DNA of 44,341 nt from Gemmatimonadota bacterium (lineage in GTDB: Bacteria > Latescibacterota > UBA2968 > UBA8231). The stretch is from contig JABHDC010000138.1 of the NCBI GenBank assembly GCA_018673255.1, positions 1 to 44,341 on the forward strand. Reading direction: 5' to 3'. The translations under genes were made by a program, and so were the position numbers. Shown here piece after piece: positions 1 through 10,929 of this stretch; position 1 is the first letter of the stretch; each line of letters begins with the position of its first letter. The notes beneath the pieces are model-generated. The model saw only the letters and a program-made list of their open reading frames with translations, was not told where the DNA came from and did not search any database.

Positions 1-2
1 AG

Positions 3-440
3 GCTGTCAGCCATCTGGCCGAGAGTTTGGCCCGCGAACAGACGGTCATCCTCATCGCCGACCGGGCGGATGCCGATCGCGCCAGTGCAGCCGAGGTGGC
101 CGATCCGCCTGCTGGCATCGAACTGGATGGCGAAATAGAAGCGCAGGACGAGGATCGCGCCGCCCAGGAATTTTCGGAGAAGGTGGCCCGGCGCAAGCGG
201 CAGATTCTGCGAACCATCGCGGATGTCGACCCGCGACTCGTGCGCCTGATCGACGAACAGCGTTTCCAGGGTGAATCCGAAGAGCCGCAACGTCCGGTCT
301 TCCGTGCGCCCCGATCGACGTCGGCCTCCTGGCGACCGGATTGGTCACAGTGGCGAGTGATGCTGCTGAAGGTCGGCTACGCAACAACGGTGGCTTTGAT
401 CATCCTGTTGATCTGGCTGGGGTTCATGCAGAAGCCGTGA
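3..440 (+). CDS. C-terminal part of a tail-anchored membrane protein, unrecognised
   Basis: The frame is open to the left window edge, so this is probably the 3' end of a longer gene; a TTG at 27 is an internal alternative start. The visible part is a charged, Ala/Glu/Arg-rich soluble stretch, then a Pro/Ser/Arg-rich linker, then one hydrophobic helix (about VALIILLIWLGF) four residues before the stop. That arrangement suggests a single C-terminal membrane anchor with the bulk of the protein in the cytoplasm. I recognise no family; anti-sigma-like or kinase-tail proteins can look like this, but nothing here proves it. A hairpin follows at 474-503, separating it from carB. Confidence 0.6.
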   Translation, partial: AVSHLAESLAREQTVILIADRADADRASAAEVADPPAGIELDGEIEAQDEDRAAQEFSEKVARRKRQILRTIADVDPRLVRLIDEQRFQGESEEPQRPVFRAPRSTSASWRPDWSQWRVMLLKVGYATTVALIILLIWLGFMQKP

Positions 441-473
441 ATGGGTTTGACCTGTCAATCGAGTTGAAGAATC

Positions 474-503
474 GAGCAGGATTGCCTTGAGGCACTCCTG
501 CTC
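474..503 (+). terminator. Hairpin after the first gene, possible terminator without U-tract
   Basis: GAGCAGGA (474-481) pairs with TCCTGCTC (496-503), and inside it TGCC (483-486) pairs with GGCA (491-494) around a TTGA loop. The 12 base pairs are interrupted only by a T/C mismatch. No T-run follows, so it may be a factor-assisted end or an RNA-stabilising element rather than a classical intrinsic terminator. Confidence 0.45.
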
Positions 504-612
504 GCGCCGTATCTGGCCCGCCGGCGCTGCCTCTGCTCCCGGTGGTCCACCTCCTTGTCGAATATCACAATGATCCTCCTTACTACCGCGCCCCGGGTGC
601 GGCGGAGTTGGC

Positions 613-3600
613 ATGCCTCGTCGTAACGACATCAAGAAAATCATGCTTATCGGTTCTGGCCCCATCGTGATCGGCCAGGCCTGCGAGTTCGACTATTCCG
701 GCACCCAGGCCTGCAAGGCGCTGCGTGAAGAGGGATACGAAATCGTCCTCGTCAACAGCAATCCGGCGACGATCATGACGGATCCGGAAATGGCGGATCG
801 GACCTATATCGAGCCGATCACCGCTGAGATCTGTGAGCGGATCATCGCCAAGGAAAAGCCCGACGCGCTGTTGCCCACTGTCGGCGGCCAGACGGCACTC
901 AATGTGGCGGTGGAGCTGGCCGAGAGTGGTGCACTGGATCGGCACGGTGTCGAACTGATCGGCGCCAAGCTTGAGGCGATCCGCACTGCAGAGGATCGCG
1001 AGTTGTTCAAGAAGGCGATGGACGATATCGGTCTCGATATGCCGCCCGGCTACTTCGTGAGCACCCTCGAGCAGGCTCAGAAGCACGTTGATGAACTGGG
1101 ATTTCCCATCATTTGCCGGCCATCCTTCACGATGGGTGGGTCTGGCGGTGGGGTCGCCTACAATCGCGAGGAATTCGATTCGATTGTCACGCGTGGCATC
1201 GACCTGAGTCCCATCGATGAAGTCTTGATCGAGATCTCCGTCCTCGGGTGGAAAGAATACGAACTGGAGGTCATGCGCGACCTCAATGACAATGTGGTCA
1301 TCATCTGCTCCATCGAGAATTTCGATGCCATGGGTATCCACACGGGCGATTCCATCACGGTTGCCCCGGCCCAGACCCTGTCCGACAAGGAATACCAGTT
1401 TCTGCGAGATGCCTCAATCCGTGTCATTCGCCGCATCGGCGTCGATACGGGTGGATCGAATATCCAGTTCGCCGTCGACCCTGAGACGGGCCGCGTCGTC
1501 GTCGTCGAGATGAATCCGCGCGTGTCGCGCAGTTCGGCCCTGGCGTCGAAGGCGACCGGATTCCCGATTGCCAAGATCGCCGCCAAGCTTGCCGTTGGTT
1601 ACAGCCTGGATGAGATCCCCAACGATATCACGCGCGAGACACCGGCTTCTTTTGAGCCCACCATCGACTATGTGGTGACGAAGATCCCGCGCTGGGCCTT
1701 TGAGAAATTCCCCGGCACGCCAGACACGCTCGATACGCAGATGCGTTCCGTCGGTGAGACGATGGCCATTGGCAGGACCTTCCATGAATCATTCCAGAAA
1801 GGCATGCGGTCATTGGAGATCGGTCGCGCCGGCTGGGGAGCTGACGGCAAGGATCTGGATCCGCTCCGGATGTCAGACGCCGAAGTGCGTGAAGGACTTG
1901 TGAATCCCTCCTCTCAACGGCTCTTCTTCATCAGGGCTGCATTGGCGAAGGGTTTCGATGTCGGTGAGATCAACCGACTCACGCGCGTGGACCCGTGGTT
2001 CCTGGATCGGCTCGTCGAGATATTTGACGCCGAGAGCGAGATCAGCGCCCATGAGGACCTGCTCGGTGATGTCCCAGCTCTGGCTCATGCAAAGGCATTG
2101 GGTTTCAGCGATCGCCAGCTGGCATTCCTCCAGGGCAAGACCGAGACCGAGGTCCGTGAGCGGCGGCTGGAAGCGGGTGTGCGACCGGTGTACAAGACGG
2201 TCGATACCTGTGCAGCGGAATTCGCTGCCTACACGCCCTACCACTACTCGACCTATGAGCAGGAACAGGAGTCCGTCGCCAGCGATCGCCGCAAGATCAT
2301 GATTCTCGGTGGCGGGCCCAATCGCATCGGCCAGGGGATCGAGTTCGACTACTGTTGCGTTCACGCCTGCTTCGCGCTGCGTGAAGACGGTTTCGAGACC
2401 ATCATGGTGAACTCAAATCCCGAGACGGTGTCGACGGACTACGATACGGCAGACAAACTCTACTTCGAACCGCTCACCGTCGAAGATGTCCTCCATATCG
2501 TGGAGCATGAGAAGCCGGATGGTGTCATCGTGCAATTCGGCGGGCAGACACCACTGAATCTGGCCCTGGAACTCGAGGCCAATGGGGTGCCCATCATCGG
2601 CACATCCCCGAAGAGCATCGATCTGGCTGAAGACCGGGAGCACTTCGGGAATCTGCTGCGTGAATTGGGTATCCTCCAACCCGAGAATGGGATGGCGCGC
2701 TCCGTTGAGGAGGCCAGGGCCGTGGCCGATCGAATCGGTTTCCCGGTCCTCGTGCGACCCTCCTACGTGCTGGGTGGACGGGCGATGGTCACAGTGTACG
2801 ACGAGGCGCGTCTGGACAAGTACATGGAGACGGCCATCCTGGCCTCACCCGAGCATCCGATCCTCATCGATCGCTTCCTCGAGGCGGCCCAGGAATTCGA
2901 TGTTGATGTCGTTGCCGATGGCGAGACCGTCATCATTGGTGGCATCATGCAGCACATCGAGCACGCCGGTGTGCACTCGGGTGACAGTGCCTGCGTTCTC
3001 CCGCCTCATGACATCACACCGGAGAATCTGGCCACGATCGTCAGTCACACGCGTGAGATGGCCAAGGCCCTGAGTGTAATTGGCCTTATGAATGTTCAAT
3101 ACGCGATTCACGATGGCGACGTCTACGTCCTGGAAGTCAATCCTCGGGCCTCACGCACAGTGCCATTTGTGAGCAAGGCCACGGGGAGGCCACTGGCCAA
3201 GATCGCAGCCAGGGTCATGAGTGGTAAGAGTCTGGTGGAGCAGGGCTACACTGAAGAGGCATGGGAAGTCAAACACGTGTCGGTGAAGGAAGCCGTGCTG
3301 CCCTTCAGGAAATTCGCCGGGGCCGATGGCCGCCTTGGGCCTGAGATGAAGTCGACGGGCGAGGTCATGGGGATCGGTGAATCATTTGGCGAAGCCTTCC
3401 TCAAAGCACAGTTGGGGGCAGGTTCGATGCTGCCCATGTCGGGGAAGGTCTTCCTCAGCGTGAACGATCGCGACAAAGAAGGCGTCGTGGATGTGGCCCG
3501 ACGACTTCAGCAGGCGGGGTTCGAGCTGATCGCGACCGGTGGAACCCAGGAGTATCTGGCACGTCATGGAATCCAGACCGAGCGTATGCTCAAAATCCAC

Positions 3601-3840
3601 GAGGGTCGTCCTCACGTGGAGGATGCGATCCGCAGTCGCGAGATCTGTCTTGTGATCAATTCACCGCAGGACGAACAGTCCCAGCAAGATGATGCCTATG
3701 TGCGCCTTGCAGCGATCGTTCATGGCGTCCCCTATACAACGACACTTGCCGGAGCCGTCGCTGCAGCTACAGGAATCGAGACGCAGCTGGCGTCACCGCC
3801 GCAGCCGCGGGCGTTGCAGGACTACCATCGTGCAGGGTGA
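613..3840 (+). CDS. carB: Carbamoyl-phosphate synthase large subunit
   Basis: Makes carbamoyl phosphate from bicarbonate, two ATP and ammonia delivered by the small subunit, feeding pyrimidine and arginine synthesis. The 1075-residue protein has the usual duplicated form: an N-terminal carboxyphosphate half (nucleotide-binding start [23 protein letters not shown]-grasp about 130-340), an oligomerisation segment, a second synthetase half ([23 protein letters not shown]-grasp about 680-870) and a C-terminal MGS-like allosteric domain (about 930-1060). Length matches the family. ATG 613 follows GGAG with short spacing. carA is not in the window; the next genes (TPR lipoprotein, pyrK, pyrD) suggest a partly pyrimidine-dedicated transcription unit. 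Confidence 0.98.
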   Translation: MPRRNDIKKIMLIGSGPIVIGQACEFDYSGTQACKALREEGYEIVLVNSNPATIMTDPEMADRTYIEPITAEICERIIAKEKPDALLPTVGGQTALNVAVELAESGALDRHGVELIGAKLEAIRTAEDRELFKKAMDDIGLDMPPGYFVSTLEQAQKHVDELGFPIICRPSFTMGGSGGGVAYNREEFDSIVTRGIDLSPIDEVLIEISVLGWKEYELEVMRDLNDNVVIICSIENFDAMGIHTGDSITVAPAQTLSDKEYQFLRDASIRVIRRIGVDTGGSNIQFAVDPETGRVVVVEMNPRVSRSSALASKATGFPIAKIAAKLAVGYSLDEIPNDITRETPASFEPTIDYVVTKIPRWAFEKFPGTPDTLDTQMRSVGETMAIGRTFHESFQKGMRSLEIGRAGWGADGKDLDPLRMSDAEVREGLVNPSSQRLFFIRAALAKGFDVGEINRLTRVDPWFLDRLVEIFDAESEISAHEDLLGDVPALAHAKALGFSDRQLAFLQGKTETEVRERRLEAGVRPVYKTVDTCAAEFAAYTPYHYSTYEQEQESVASDRRKIMILGGGPNRIGQGIEFDYCCVHACFALREDGFETIMVNSNPETVSTDYDTADKLYFEPLTVEDVLHIVEHEKPDGVIVQFGGQTPLNLALELEANGVPIIGTSPKSIDLAEDREHFGNLLRELGILQPENGMARSVEEARAVADRIGFPVLVRPSYVLGGRAMVTVYDEARLDKYMETAILASPEHPILIDRFLEAAQEFDVDVVADGETVIIGGIMQHIEHAGVHSGDSACVLPPHDITPENLATIVSHTREMAKALSVIGLMNVQYAIHDGDVYVLEVNPRASRTVPFVSKATGRPLAKIAARVMSGKSLVEQGYTEEAWEVKHVSVKEAVLPFRKFAGADGRLGPEMKSTGEVMGIGESFGEAFLKAQLGAGSMLPMSGKVFLSVNDRDKEGVVDVARRLQQAGFELIATGGTQEYLARHGIQTERMLKIHEGRPHVEDAIRSREICLVINSPQDEQSQQDDAYVRLAAIVHGVPYTTTLAGAVAAATGIETQLASPPQPRALQDYHRAG

Positions 3841-6800
3841 GGGAGCGCCTGAGTATCGGCGTTGGTATCGATTTGGGACGTGGCTGGTCGTAGGGCTGGT
3901 CGCTGCCGTACTGTCCTCCTGCGTGTACTTCAACACGTTCTACAATGCCAAGAAGTACTTCCGTCAGGCTGAAAAGGCCCGGAAGGAATTTGATCAGGAG
4001 CAGACCGGTCGGGCACTCAATCCACGGGCCCGTCATGCCTACGAAGGGTTGTACGAGAAGGCGGTGCGCAAGGCGTCTCTCGTCCTCGAAAAACATCGCG
4101 AATCGGAATTGGTTGATGACGCGATGTTCCTCATCGGTCGGGCACTCTACTGGAAACGTGACTACCAGTATGCCTCTCGATCCCTTCAGGATCTGGAAGA
4201 CAACTTCCCCGAGAGCGAATACCTGGATCGCGCCCGCTATTGGCGGGCCCTGTGCCTGGATGGCCTCAGCCGCGATGACGAGGCCAGGACTCTCTTCAGA
4301 TCGTTGATGAGTGATCGCCGGCCGACGGTCGGCGCATTGGCCGGACTGCATCTGGGCGACATGTCCGACCGCGACCAGGACTGGGGTGGGGCGATCCAGC
4401 AGTATCAGACGACGCTGGAAACATACCCCGAGGCCGAGATTGCGAGCCAACTCTGGCTCCGTATCGGCCGGGCTCACATGCAGCTCGAAGAACCGGCACG
4501 ACTCGACAGTGCGCTGAGTGCTTTTGATGCCGCCCTGGACGCCAATCCACCTGATTCAGTGGAGTATCGCGCCCGCCTGTCGCGTGGTCAGGCACTCTAC
4601 GCCAAGGGGGAGAATGAGGCAGCACTCGACGTCTATGAGGACCTGCTGGGCGAAGGGCGATTTCGCGGCTGGGAAGGGGAGACGCGTCTCCTGATCGGCG
4701 ATTACCATCGTGATCGCGGCAACCTTACCCAGGCGCTGGCCGAATTCGAACAGATTCGCGACGACTTTCCACAGACCGATGTCTCCGCCCAGGCGCTCTA
4801 CGAGACAGGTGCCCTCTATCTGCAGGAGGAGGGTGATCGACTGCTGGCCACCGAATACCTTGAAGAGGTCAGCAAAGAGAAGAAGGGCTCCATCGCCGAC
4901 TCTCTTGCCGGTGTCCTGATGAAGACCTTCACGCAACTGGATGATCTGCTCGAGACGGTCTTTGAAGCGGACTCTCTTGCTGCTGCCAAGATTCGTCCGA
5001 TGGTGAGTGTCGCGCCGGAGGCACCTGCCGACTCGATCCTGATCGTCTCAGATCTGGCAGACACGGTGCCAGGCACAATACCAGACACAAAGCCAGTTGC
5101 GGTGATTGACTCCATGGTAAGCACGGCCGCCATCGGGGTGGTTCCTGATACGAGCCTGAGCGAGGTCGGTGACACGCTCCTCACGGGAACGCCTCTCGCC
5201 GATACGATCCCCATCGACACGGCCGACGCCTCTGCCGACACCACGGCCCAAGAGCCTGCCATTGCCTGGCAGGACACCGCATCGTATCTGCCATTGTTCG
5301 ATGAGTCCGGTATCTGGGTACCGCTGGCGACGCGTCCCTCCCTGCGAGAGGGAGAAGACGAGGACGCCGATGCGGCTCGTCAGCGTCGCAATCGTGAGGC
5401 GCGTCAGCGGCGCAGTGCCCGAGCCAGGCAGGGCAAACAAGAGACGCTCGAGGATCAGCTGTTCACCGTGGCCGAACTCTACCGTGACGGCCTCGGTCTG
5501 GCTGACTCGGCAGCACATTATTACGGCATCCTGACCGAACGCTTTCCCGCCTCTCCTCACGTGCCACGCGCCCTGTGGAATCTGGCCTGGGTACACTCAA
5601 ATCTGCGCGACGACTCCGTGGCGGCCGAGCCGCCCATGCAAAGGCTGATTCAGCAGTATCCGACATCCGTGCATGCCGGTGCCGCACGCCAGGCAATGGG
5701 CCTGGAAGCTATCGACAGTGCTGAAGATCTCGCAGCGGGACAGTTTGTTCGTCTGGAGAATCATCTTCTGCACGAACAGGGAAATGTCGATGCGTGGTTG
5801 CCGGGGCTGGACAGTCTCATTCTCAACTATCCGCTGACGGTGACGGCGGCGCAGGCTTCTTTCGTGGTGGCGCGTGCCCTGGAAAGCGTCCAGCCGCAAG
5901 ACTCGGTCGCGATCGAGGCACGTTATGACCGGATCGCGGACGTATACGGCCACACGCGATACGGCGAACTGGTGCGGCAGCGGAAGCAATCTCGCCGGGA
6001 TGGTGCCATCGCGCGCCTCGAGCGAGAGTTGCAGAGATTGAGCGAAGGAACGCGCCCTGGAGAGAGACTCACACTGTTGGCCAAGGAGCCGACGGAAGAG
6101 GACACGACGGGCTTCTCTCGCAAATTTCTCAGTCTGGGCATGAGGGCCCTGCGTCGTGGCCAATACGAGCGCGCGACGGAGTGGTTCGAGTTGAGCCTGG
6201 AGGAACGCGAGTCGCGCAATGGTCAGGCCCATGCTGGCCTGGGCGAAGCGGCATGGCGACAGAGCTACTATGACGATGCGATCGAACACTTCCGTACGGG
6301 TCTGGGAGAATCAGGGCAGGCGATCTACTCATACTACCGGCTCTTCGAGTACCACGTCCGCGAAGATCAGGCGGATTCGGCCAATCACTACCTGCGAGAA
6401 GCCGTGCGGCGCGACCGCGAGAATTACGCTACACAGCGCCTGGTCGACCGCTTCCCGACACTGACCCGCGGCCAACCCGAAGAAGTCGAGATCGCCGATC
6501 TCGAGACCATCCAGATTGAACCCAGCGAGGAAGCATTTACCTTGTCGGCAGGGTTCTTTGGAATCGTCGAGGAGCCCTTCGTTCAAGAAAGTGTTCAGCC
6601 CCTGTATCCGGCAGAGGCGAGTGGCGACTCGGCAGAGGTCATCATCGATGTCCTGATCAATGAGAATGGCGACCCTGATCTCGTCGATCTGTTCAGCGGC
6701 GAGGAGCCCTTTGCTTCAGCCGCAGTGGCGGCAGTCAAACGTTACCGTTTCTACGCAGCCGAAGGTCCCAATACGCGGCTGATGCCAGTCTGGGTGGAGT

Positions 6801-6883
6801 TGGTCCTCATGCTGAAACCACCGACCATGACATCGCCGGATCCGATGGCCGACACCGGTGGCTCCGGTGAGTCACCCGAGTAG
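3830..6883 (+). CDS. Large TPR lipoprotein with C-terminal TonB-C-like domain
   Basis: I place the start at GTG 3830, overlapping the carB end by 11 bases, because AGGA lies about 8 bases upstream and this start gives a lipoprotein signal: basic N-terminus, hydrophobic [10 protein letters not shown] and lipobox LSSC (Cys about residue 31). Product about 1017 residues. TPR-type helical repeats fill about 50-380 and 550-880. Between them lie a low-complexity Asp/Thr/Ser/Pro stretch (about 390-480) and a very basic Arg/Gln stretch (about 515-545). The last ~90 residues resemble a TonB C-terminal domain: PLYP start, alternating beta strands with NENGDPDLV, then [14 protein letters not shown]. Function is unknown; a periplasm-facing, lipid-anchored scaffold is likely. 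The post-Cys sequence recalls FCB-lineage proteins. It sits between carB and pyrK, with no evident pathway link. Confidence 0.85.
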   Translation: MQGEGAPEYRRWYRFGTWLVVGLVAAVLSSCVYFNTFYNAKKYFRQAEKARKEFDQEQTGRALNPRARHAYEGLYEKAVRKASLVLEKHRESELVDDAMFLIGRALYWKRDYQYASRSLQDLEDNFPESEYLDRARYWRALCLDGLSRDDEARTLFRSLMSDRRPTVGALAGLHLGDMSDRDQDWGGAIQQYQTTLETYPEAEIASQLWLRIGRAHMQLEEPARLDSALSAFDAALDANPPDSVEYRARLSRGQALYAKGENEAALDVYEDLLGEGRFRGWEGETRLLIGDYHRDRGNLTQALAEFEQIRDDFPQTDVSAQALYETGALYLQEEGDRLLATEYLEEVSKEKKGSIADSLAGVLMKTFTQLDDLLETVFEADSLAAAKIRPMVSVAPEAPADSILIVSDLADTVPGTIPDTKPVAVIDSMVSTAAIGVVPDTSLSEVGDTLLTGTPLADTIPIDTADASADTTAQEPAIAWQDTASYLPLFDESGIWVPLATRPSLREGEDEDADAARQRRNREARQRRSARARQGKQETLEDQLFTVAELYRDGLGLADSAAHYYGILTERFPASPHVPRALWNLAWVHSNLRDDSVAAEPPMQRLIQQYPTSVHAGAARQAMGLEAIDSAEDLAAGQFVRLENHLLHEQGNVDAWLPGLDSLILNYPLTVTAAQASFVVARALESVQPQDSVAIEARYDRIADVYGHTRYGELVRQRKQSRRDGAIARLERELQRLSEGTRPGERLTLLAKEPTEEDTTGFSRKFLSLGMRALRRGQYERATEWFELSLEERESRNGQAHAGLGEAAWRQSYYDDAIEHFRTGLGESGQAIYSYYRLFEYHVREDQADSANHYLREAVRRDRENYATQRLVDRFPTLTRGQPEEVEIADLETIQIEPSEEAFTLSAGFFGIVEEPFVQESVQPLYPAEASGDSAEVIIDVLINENGDPDLVDLFSGEEPFASAAVAAVKRYRFYAAEGPNTRLMPVWVELVLMLKPPTMTSPDPMADTGGSGESPE

Positions 6884-6887
6884 GAGA

Positions 6888-7703
6888 ATGGCAGTGGAGC
6901 CTGTTCCAGCATCAGATGCAGAAGGAGTGATCGTCAGTCACGAAGAGGTGGCTGATGACTTCCGCTATCTGCAGATCGAGGGTGCCGGGTCGATCTGCCG
7001 GGCTCAACCCGGACAATTCGTCCAGTTGCTCCCGGTGGGCGCTACATCGACGCCCTTGCTGCGTATTCCTCTCAGTATCAGCGACGTGGATGAACAGACG
7101 GCTCGCTTCGGGGTGCTCTACGATATCGTAGGACCGAAGACTCAGGCCCTGAGTCGACTGCGCGTGGGCGAACGGGTGTCCTGTCTCGGCCCTCTGGGTC
7201 ATCCTTTTCCACAGCCTCCCCCCGAAGCACGGCCCCTCCTGGTCGGCGGGGGAATTGGCGTACCGCCCCTCATTCATCTGGGCAATTGCCTGCAGCGCCA
7301 GGGGTTGTCCCCGGTACTCATCGTTGGGGCACGGCATCGTGGAAAACACCTGCCTGAGAGCCTCTTGGCGACGGCCTCGAATGATATTCGGCAGGCCACC
7401 GATGACGGGAGTCTCGGGCACCATGGCTTCGTCACGGATCTGCTCGAAACAGCAATCCCTGAACAGGGGACCTGGGTCGTATATACATGTGGCCCGCATC
7501 CGATGATGGCAGCCGTCGCTGCTGCGTGTGACAGGGCAGGGATTCGCTGCTACGCCTCCCTGGAGGAGTACATGGCCTGCGGCATCGGTGTGTGCGTCGG
7601 ATGTGTGGTTGAATTGGCCGCTCCTGCCACATCTCCATATGGCCAATTCACCCGGGTGTGTGTCGATGGTCCGGTGTATGACGCACGGGAGATCGTCTGG
7701 TGA
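6888..7703 (+). CDS. pyrK: Dihydroorotate dehydrogenase electron-transfer subunit
   Basis: FAD and [2Fe-2S] subunit that passes electrons from the PyrD flavin to NAD+ in class 1B dihydroorotate dehydrogenase. A ferredoxin-reductase-like FAD domain occupies about 1-100 (RIPLSISDVD), the NAD domain follows (LLVGGGIGVPPL), and the cluster ligands are near the C-terminus in CGIGVCVGC plus a later Cys before VDGPVYD. Length (about 271) is normal. AGGAG at 6882-6886 is only one base from ATG 6888 but seven bases from GTG 6894, so translation may actually begin at 6894. The stop overlaps the pyrD start by four bases (GTGA), so the two are translationally coupled. Confidence 0.95.
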   Translation: MAVEPVPASDAEGVIVSHEEVADDFRYLQIEGAGSICRAQPGQFVQLLPVGATSTPLLRIPLSISDVDEQTARFGVLYDIVGPKTQALSRLRVGERVSCLGPLGHPFPQPPPEARPLLVGGGIGVPPLIHLGNCLQRQGLSPVLIVGARHRGKHLPESLLATASNDIRQATDDGSLGHHGFVTDLLETAIPEQGTWVVYTCGPHPMMAAVAAACDRAGIRCYASLEEYMACGIGVCVGCVVELAAPATSPYGQFTRVCVDGPVYDAREIVW

Positions 7704-8632
7704 CCGACAGATCGACACAGGCCGTAGACCTGCGGGTCAATGTGGCAGGGATGGAGCTGGCGAATCCGGTCCTGCTCGCATCCGGTACGTGCGGCTACGG
7801 TGAAGAGTTGGAGCCCTTCCTCGATCTGTCTGCAGTGGGCGGGATCATCACCAAGACGATCACGCCGGAACCCAGATCAGGGAACAGGCCACCACGCATC
7901 GTTGAAACACCTTCCGGCATGCTGAATGCGATCGGTCTGCAGAATCCCGGAGTCGAAGGATTCGTGCGAGACAAGTGGCCCTTCCTGGCGAAGCTCGACA
8001 CCAAAGTCATCGTCAATATCGCCGCGCCCACTACCGAACAGCACGGCGACATGACGTCCCGAGTGGACGCTCTGGAGGGTGTCGCCGGAATCGAAGTCAA
8101 CATCTCCTGTCCGAACATCAAGGAAGGGGGTGTGCTGTTTGGCTGCAGCCCCACAGCCGCAGCAGGCGTCGTTGAAGTCGTTCGGAAGCGAACACAGCTG
8201 CCCGTTATCGTGAAGCTGACGCCCAATGTCACAGACATTACCGAGATTGCTCGAGCCGTCGTCGACGCAGGGGCTGATGCGGTCTCCCTCATCAACACGC
8301 TCGTGGGAATGGCCGTCGATCTGGATGCACGTCGTCCGGTGCTGGGCAATGTCACCGGCGGACTGTCGGGACCGGCGATCAAACCCGTGGCACTGGCGCA
8401 GCTATGGAAGGTCTCTCAGGTCGTCGATGTGCCGTTGTTGGGCCTGGGCGGGATCTCCACGAGCCGCGATGCGCTGGAGTTCCTCGTGACGGGTGCCACC
8501 GCTATCCAGGTGGGAACGGCCAGCTTCGTGCGGCCCGGCGTGGCTGGTGACATCGTCAAGGGAATTGGTGACTACTGTCGTGATGCCGGCATCGCCTGCG
8601 TCCGCGACCTGGTGGGTACGCTACAGTCGTGA
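7700..8632 (+). CDS. pyrD: Dihydroorotate dehydrogenase, class 1B catalytic subunit
   Basis: Oxidises dihydroorotate to orotate with FMN, the fourth step of pyrimidine synthesis. The 310-residue TIM-barrel protein has the opening LLASGTCGYGEE, the active-site loop NISCPNIKEGG whose Cys is the class 1 catalytic base (class 2 uses Ser), and the FMN-phosphate end GLGGISTSRDALEF and GATAIQVGTASF. A Cys-type active site with pyrK immediately upstream fits the heterotetrameric, NAD-linked 1B enzyme. It starts at GTG inside the pyrK stop. Confidence 0.97.
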   Translation: MTDRSTQAVDLRVNVAGMELANPVLLASGTCGYGEELEPFLDLSAVGGIITKTITPEPRSGNRPPRIVETPSGMLNAIGLQNPGVEGFVRDKWPFLAKLDTKVIVNIAAPTTEQHGDMTSRVDALEGVAGIEVNISCPNIKEGGVLFGCSPTAAAGVVEVVRKRTQLPVIVKLTPNVTDITEIARAVVDAGADAVSLINTLVGMAVDLDARRPVLGNVTGGLSGPAIKPVALAQLWKVSQVVDVPLLGLGGISTSRDALEFLVTGATAIQVGTASFVRPGVAGDIVKGIGDYCRDAGIACVRDLVGTLQS

Positions 8633-8677
8633 GCCTTGATGGCTCACGACCTGGTCATGGGACGCTGCCAGTGGGCA

Positions 8678-9211
8678 ATGAAGACGCGAGTCACCGGCGT
8701 CGCCGTCTGCACGCTGGTCGTCGTCTGCCTGGCTGCAGGCAGCATGACCGCTTGTGTGCCGCGCCCGATCTATCACAGTGATGGGAGTGTCCCGGCCCCC
8801 ACGCGTGATCCGCGTCCCCGGCGCCAGGCGGCTCGATCCAAGCCGCCAACCGTGTCCCGCCCGACTCAGACGGCCCATCCCGTAGATCCGCAGAACATTT
8901 CCACTGCCAATGCGTATCAGATCGGTGTCGCCTCGTACTATGGCGAGCCATTTCATGGTCGCAAGACAGCCAACGGCGAAGTGTTCAACATGTACAAGCT
9001 CACCGCCGCCCACCGGGTTCTGCCACTGGGGACGATCACGAAGGTGACGAATCTGAGCAATGGTCGCTGGGTTGTGGTGAAGGTCAACGATCGCGGCCCC
9101 TTCATCGAGGGGCGGATCCTGGATCTCTCCTTCGCCGCGGCGCTGGAGCTGGAGATGGTGCAGGCGGGAACCTCGAAAGTGATGATCGAGATCGTTGAGG
9201 CCGTCGACTGA
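8678..9211 (+). CDS. rlpA: RlpA-family lipoprotein (double-psi beta-barrel)
   Basis: The RlpA family includes septal lytic transglycosylases acting on peptidoglycan glycans that lack stem peptides. I prefer ATG 8678 because it gives a compact lipoprotein signal (MKTR, hydrophobic core, Cys after SMTA, about residue 26); an upstream ATG at 8639 is possible and would lengthen the N-region by 13 residues. A Pro/Arg/Ser-rich linker (about 30-75) leads to the RlpA barrel: [17 protein letters not shown], then [12 protein letters not shown] and VKVNDRGPF with the conserved acidic residue, ending [11 protein letters not shown]. No SPOR domain is present, so septal targeting by denuded glycan is not supported. 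It starts 46 bases after pyrD and is probably cotranscribed. Confidence 0.9.
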   Translation: MKTRVTGVAVCTLVVVCLAAGSMTACVPRPIYHSDGSVPAPTRDPRPRRQAARSKPPTVSRPTQTAHPVDPQNISTANAYQIGVASYYGEPFHGRKTANGEVFNMYKLTAAHRVLPLGTITKVTNLSNGRWVVVKVNDRGPFIEGRILDLSFAAALELEMVQAGTSKVMIEIVEAVD

Positions 9212-9262
9212 TTCGGCCCGTCGACAGACTCAAACGATCGATGATTCGCTGGGCGCTGGATG

Positions 9263-9904
9263 TCAGGGTGATTGCAGTGGCACGAATCGCACCGCAGCCA
9301 GTGAGCGCCGCGTGATACCGGATTCTGTCGCCTCCAGCAAGACCAGTTCCTGTTGCCAAGAGCCTACGGGCATGATCAGTCGTCCGCCCGGCGCAAGCTG
9401 ACTCTCGAGAGCCGGTGGGATCTCGTCGGCCGCTGCTGCCACGACGATGGCATCAAAAAATACCGGTTCAGGCCATCCCTGGATCCCATCGCCCACACGC
9501 AGATCCACGCCATCCACAGCCAATGCCTCCAGATGATCTCTGGCCATGGCGGCCAGTCGCGGCCGGACTTCCATGGCACATACTCTCAGATCCAGTTGTC
9601 TGAGCAGGACGGTCTGATAGCCGCATCCTGCCCCGATTTCCAGCACAGACTCACCGGGGCGCAATTGCAGTGTCTGCAGCATGAAGGCGACGATGTAGGG
9701 TTGCGAGATCGTCTGTCCCTCGCCGATGGGCAGCGGATGATCCCCGTAGGCCCGATCGGCGGCCTCTGGTTCGAGGAACCGGTGGCGAGGTACACGCTGG
9801 AATGCGGCCAGGATCGCCGGGTCGTGAATCCCTCTGGCTCGCAACTGCGACTCCACCATCTGATGGCGCGCCGTCTGTGCAGGATCTGAAGAATCGGTCT
9901 TCAT
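9263..9904 (-). CDS. pcm: Protein-L-isoaspartate O-methyltransferase
   Basis: Repairs isoaspartyl residues in aged proteins by SAM-dependent carboxyl methylation. About 213 residues. Family marks: N-terminal MVESQLRARGI and VPRHRFL, YGDHPLPIGEGQTISQP around the substrate site, SAM motif I VLEIGAGCGYQT, post-motif DAIVVAAAADEIP and LAPGGRLIMPVG. I use ATG 9904, whose ATGA overlaps the stop of the upstream glycosyltransferase; a longer in-frame start exists but would lie deep inside that gene. Confidence 0.95.
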   Translation of the reverse strand: MKTDSSDPAQTARHQMVESQLRARGIHDPAILAAFQRVPRHRFLEPEAADRAYGDHPLPIGEGQTISQPYIVAFMLQTLQLRPGESVLEIGAGCGYQTVLLRQLDLRVCAMEVRPRLAAMARDHLEALAVDGVDLRVGDGIQGWPEPVFFDAIVVAAAADEIPPALESQLAPGGRLIMPVGSWQQELVLLEATESGITRRSLAAVRFVPLQSP

Positions 9905-10899
9905 ACCTGCAGCACCGACAGGGATGCGTCGCCAACGGCACCGACTGAGAGATCCACCATGTGTCCCGTCGGTGACTGAACCACGTGGCTGTCCGGACCC
10001 CGGGGGCACCACACGTGAGGATCGGTCGGGCCGAAGAGGGAGAGGGTAGAGACACCGACAGCGGCGGCCAGGTGGCCCGGTCCGGAGTCATTGCCGATGA
10101 GACAGCGGACGGGTGCGAGCAGAGCCGCCAGTTCAACGGGATCATCGGCTCCGATCGAAGGCCAGCGTCGAGCGAGATCTGTGTAGCGGTGAGATCGTTC
10201 TGCTTCAACGGGACCGGAGAGGAGAGCGATCGTCCAGCCCGCCTCCTCCAGAGCCTGGCCGATCGCCAGGAATCCTTCCGGGGGCCAGCACTTGGCATCG
10301 CCCCCACTCCCGGCGTGGAGCAGGACGACGCGGGTTGGGGCGATACCCAAGTCGGCCCATTGCTGGCGGGCGTTGTCGCGTTCGGAGTCCGTCGGGCAAA
10401 ATCTGGGTGTTAGCGTATTCGTTTCTGGCGGCATCCCGGCTTTGGCAGGGGGGACACTCTGTTCCGCAGGCATCGGGGCATTCATCGCTGCGGCCAGGTG
10501 GGCCGTCACGTGCAGGCTTCCTGATGAGGGCGGTCTGGGATCCCAGCCGGTGACATGACCATCACACACCGGTCGCAATCGCGCCACGAGCTGCCGCGGG
10601 TCCGGTGCGTAGACGACGACCCGTTGAGCCCCCAGGAGCCACTCGGGCAGCATGTCAGGCCCTTCCCGGTACAGTGCAGTGCCCACACGACCATCGGCAT
10701 CAGCCAGGAAGTCAGGGCGAGCCAGGCGGCCTCGAGAGGGATGGCCGATCCAACCGAGTGGAGCATTCGGATACGCTCGACGCAGGGCGGCGATAGCGGG
10801 CAGAGTCAGGACGTGATCGCCCAGGGCACCACCCCGGACGATCACGACGGCCCGCTCCTGATCAGCGATCCTCGATTCCACTGGTGCTTCTTGCGTCAT
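9901..10899 (-). CDS. Glycosyltransferase family 9, ADP-heptose:LPS heptosyltransferase-like
   Basis: A two-lobed GT-B enzyme of the WaaC/WaaF type, expected to add a sugar to lipid A-core or a related glycolipid at the inner membrane. Visible marks over 332 residues: N-terminal IVRGGALGDHVLTLPAIAALR, a mid-protein VVLLHAGSGGDAKCWPPEGF donor region, and the C-terminal GNDSGPGHLAAAVGVSTLSL with FGPTDP typical of GT9. The middle (about 130-170) is less conserved. It is the first gene of a two-gene unit with pcm. The exact acceptor cannot be read from sequence. Confidence 0.88.
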   Translation of the reverse strand: MTQEAPVESRIADQERAVVIVRGGALGDHVLTLPAIAALRRAYPNAPLGWIGHPSRGRLARPDFLADADGRVGTALYREGPDMLPEWLLGAQRVVVYAPDPRQLVARLRPVCDGHVTGWDPRPPSSGSLHVTAHLAAAMNAPMPAEQSVPPAKAGMPPETNTLTPRFCPTDSERDNARQQWADLGIAPTRVVLLHAGSGGDAKCWPPEGFLAIGQALEEAGWTIALLSGPVEAERSHRYTDLARRWPSIGADDPVELAALLAPVRCLIGNDSGPGHLAAAVGVSTLSLFGPTDPHVWCPRGPDSHVVQSPTGHMVDLSVGAVGDASLSVLQV

Positions 10900-10929
10900 T
10901 CAGGCCTGTCCCCTAATTTCTACCGTTCT

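Noticed and set aside
3689..3829. Longer start of the TPR lipoprotein inside carB
   Set aside because: Would add 47 residues before the lipoprotein signal and place it internally; GTG 3830 has a ribosome site.
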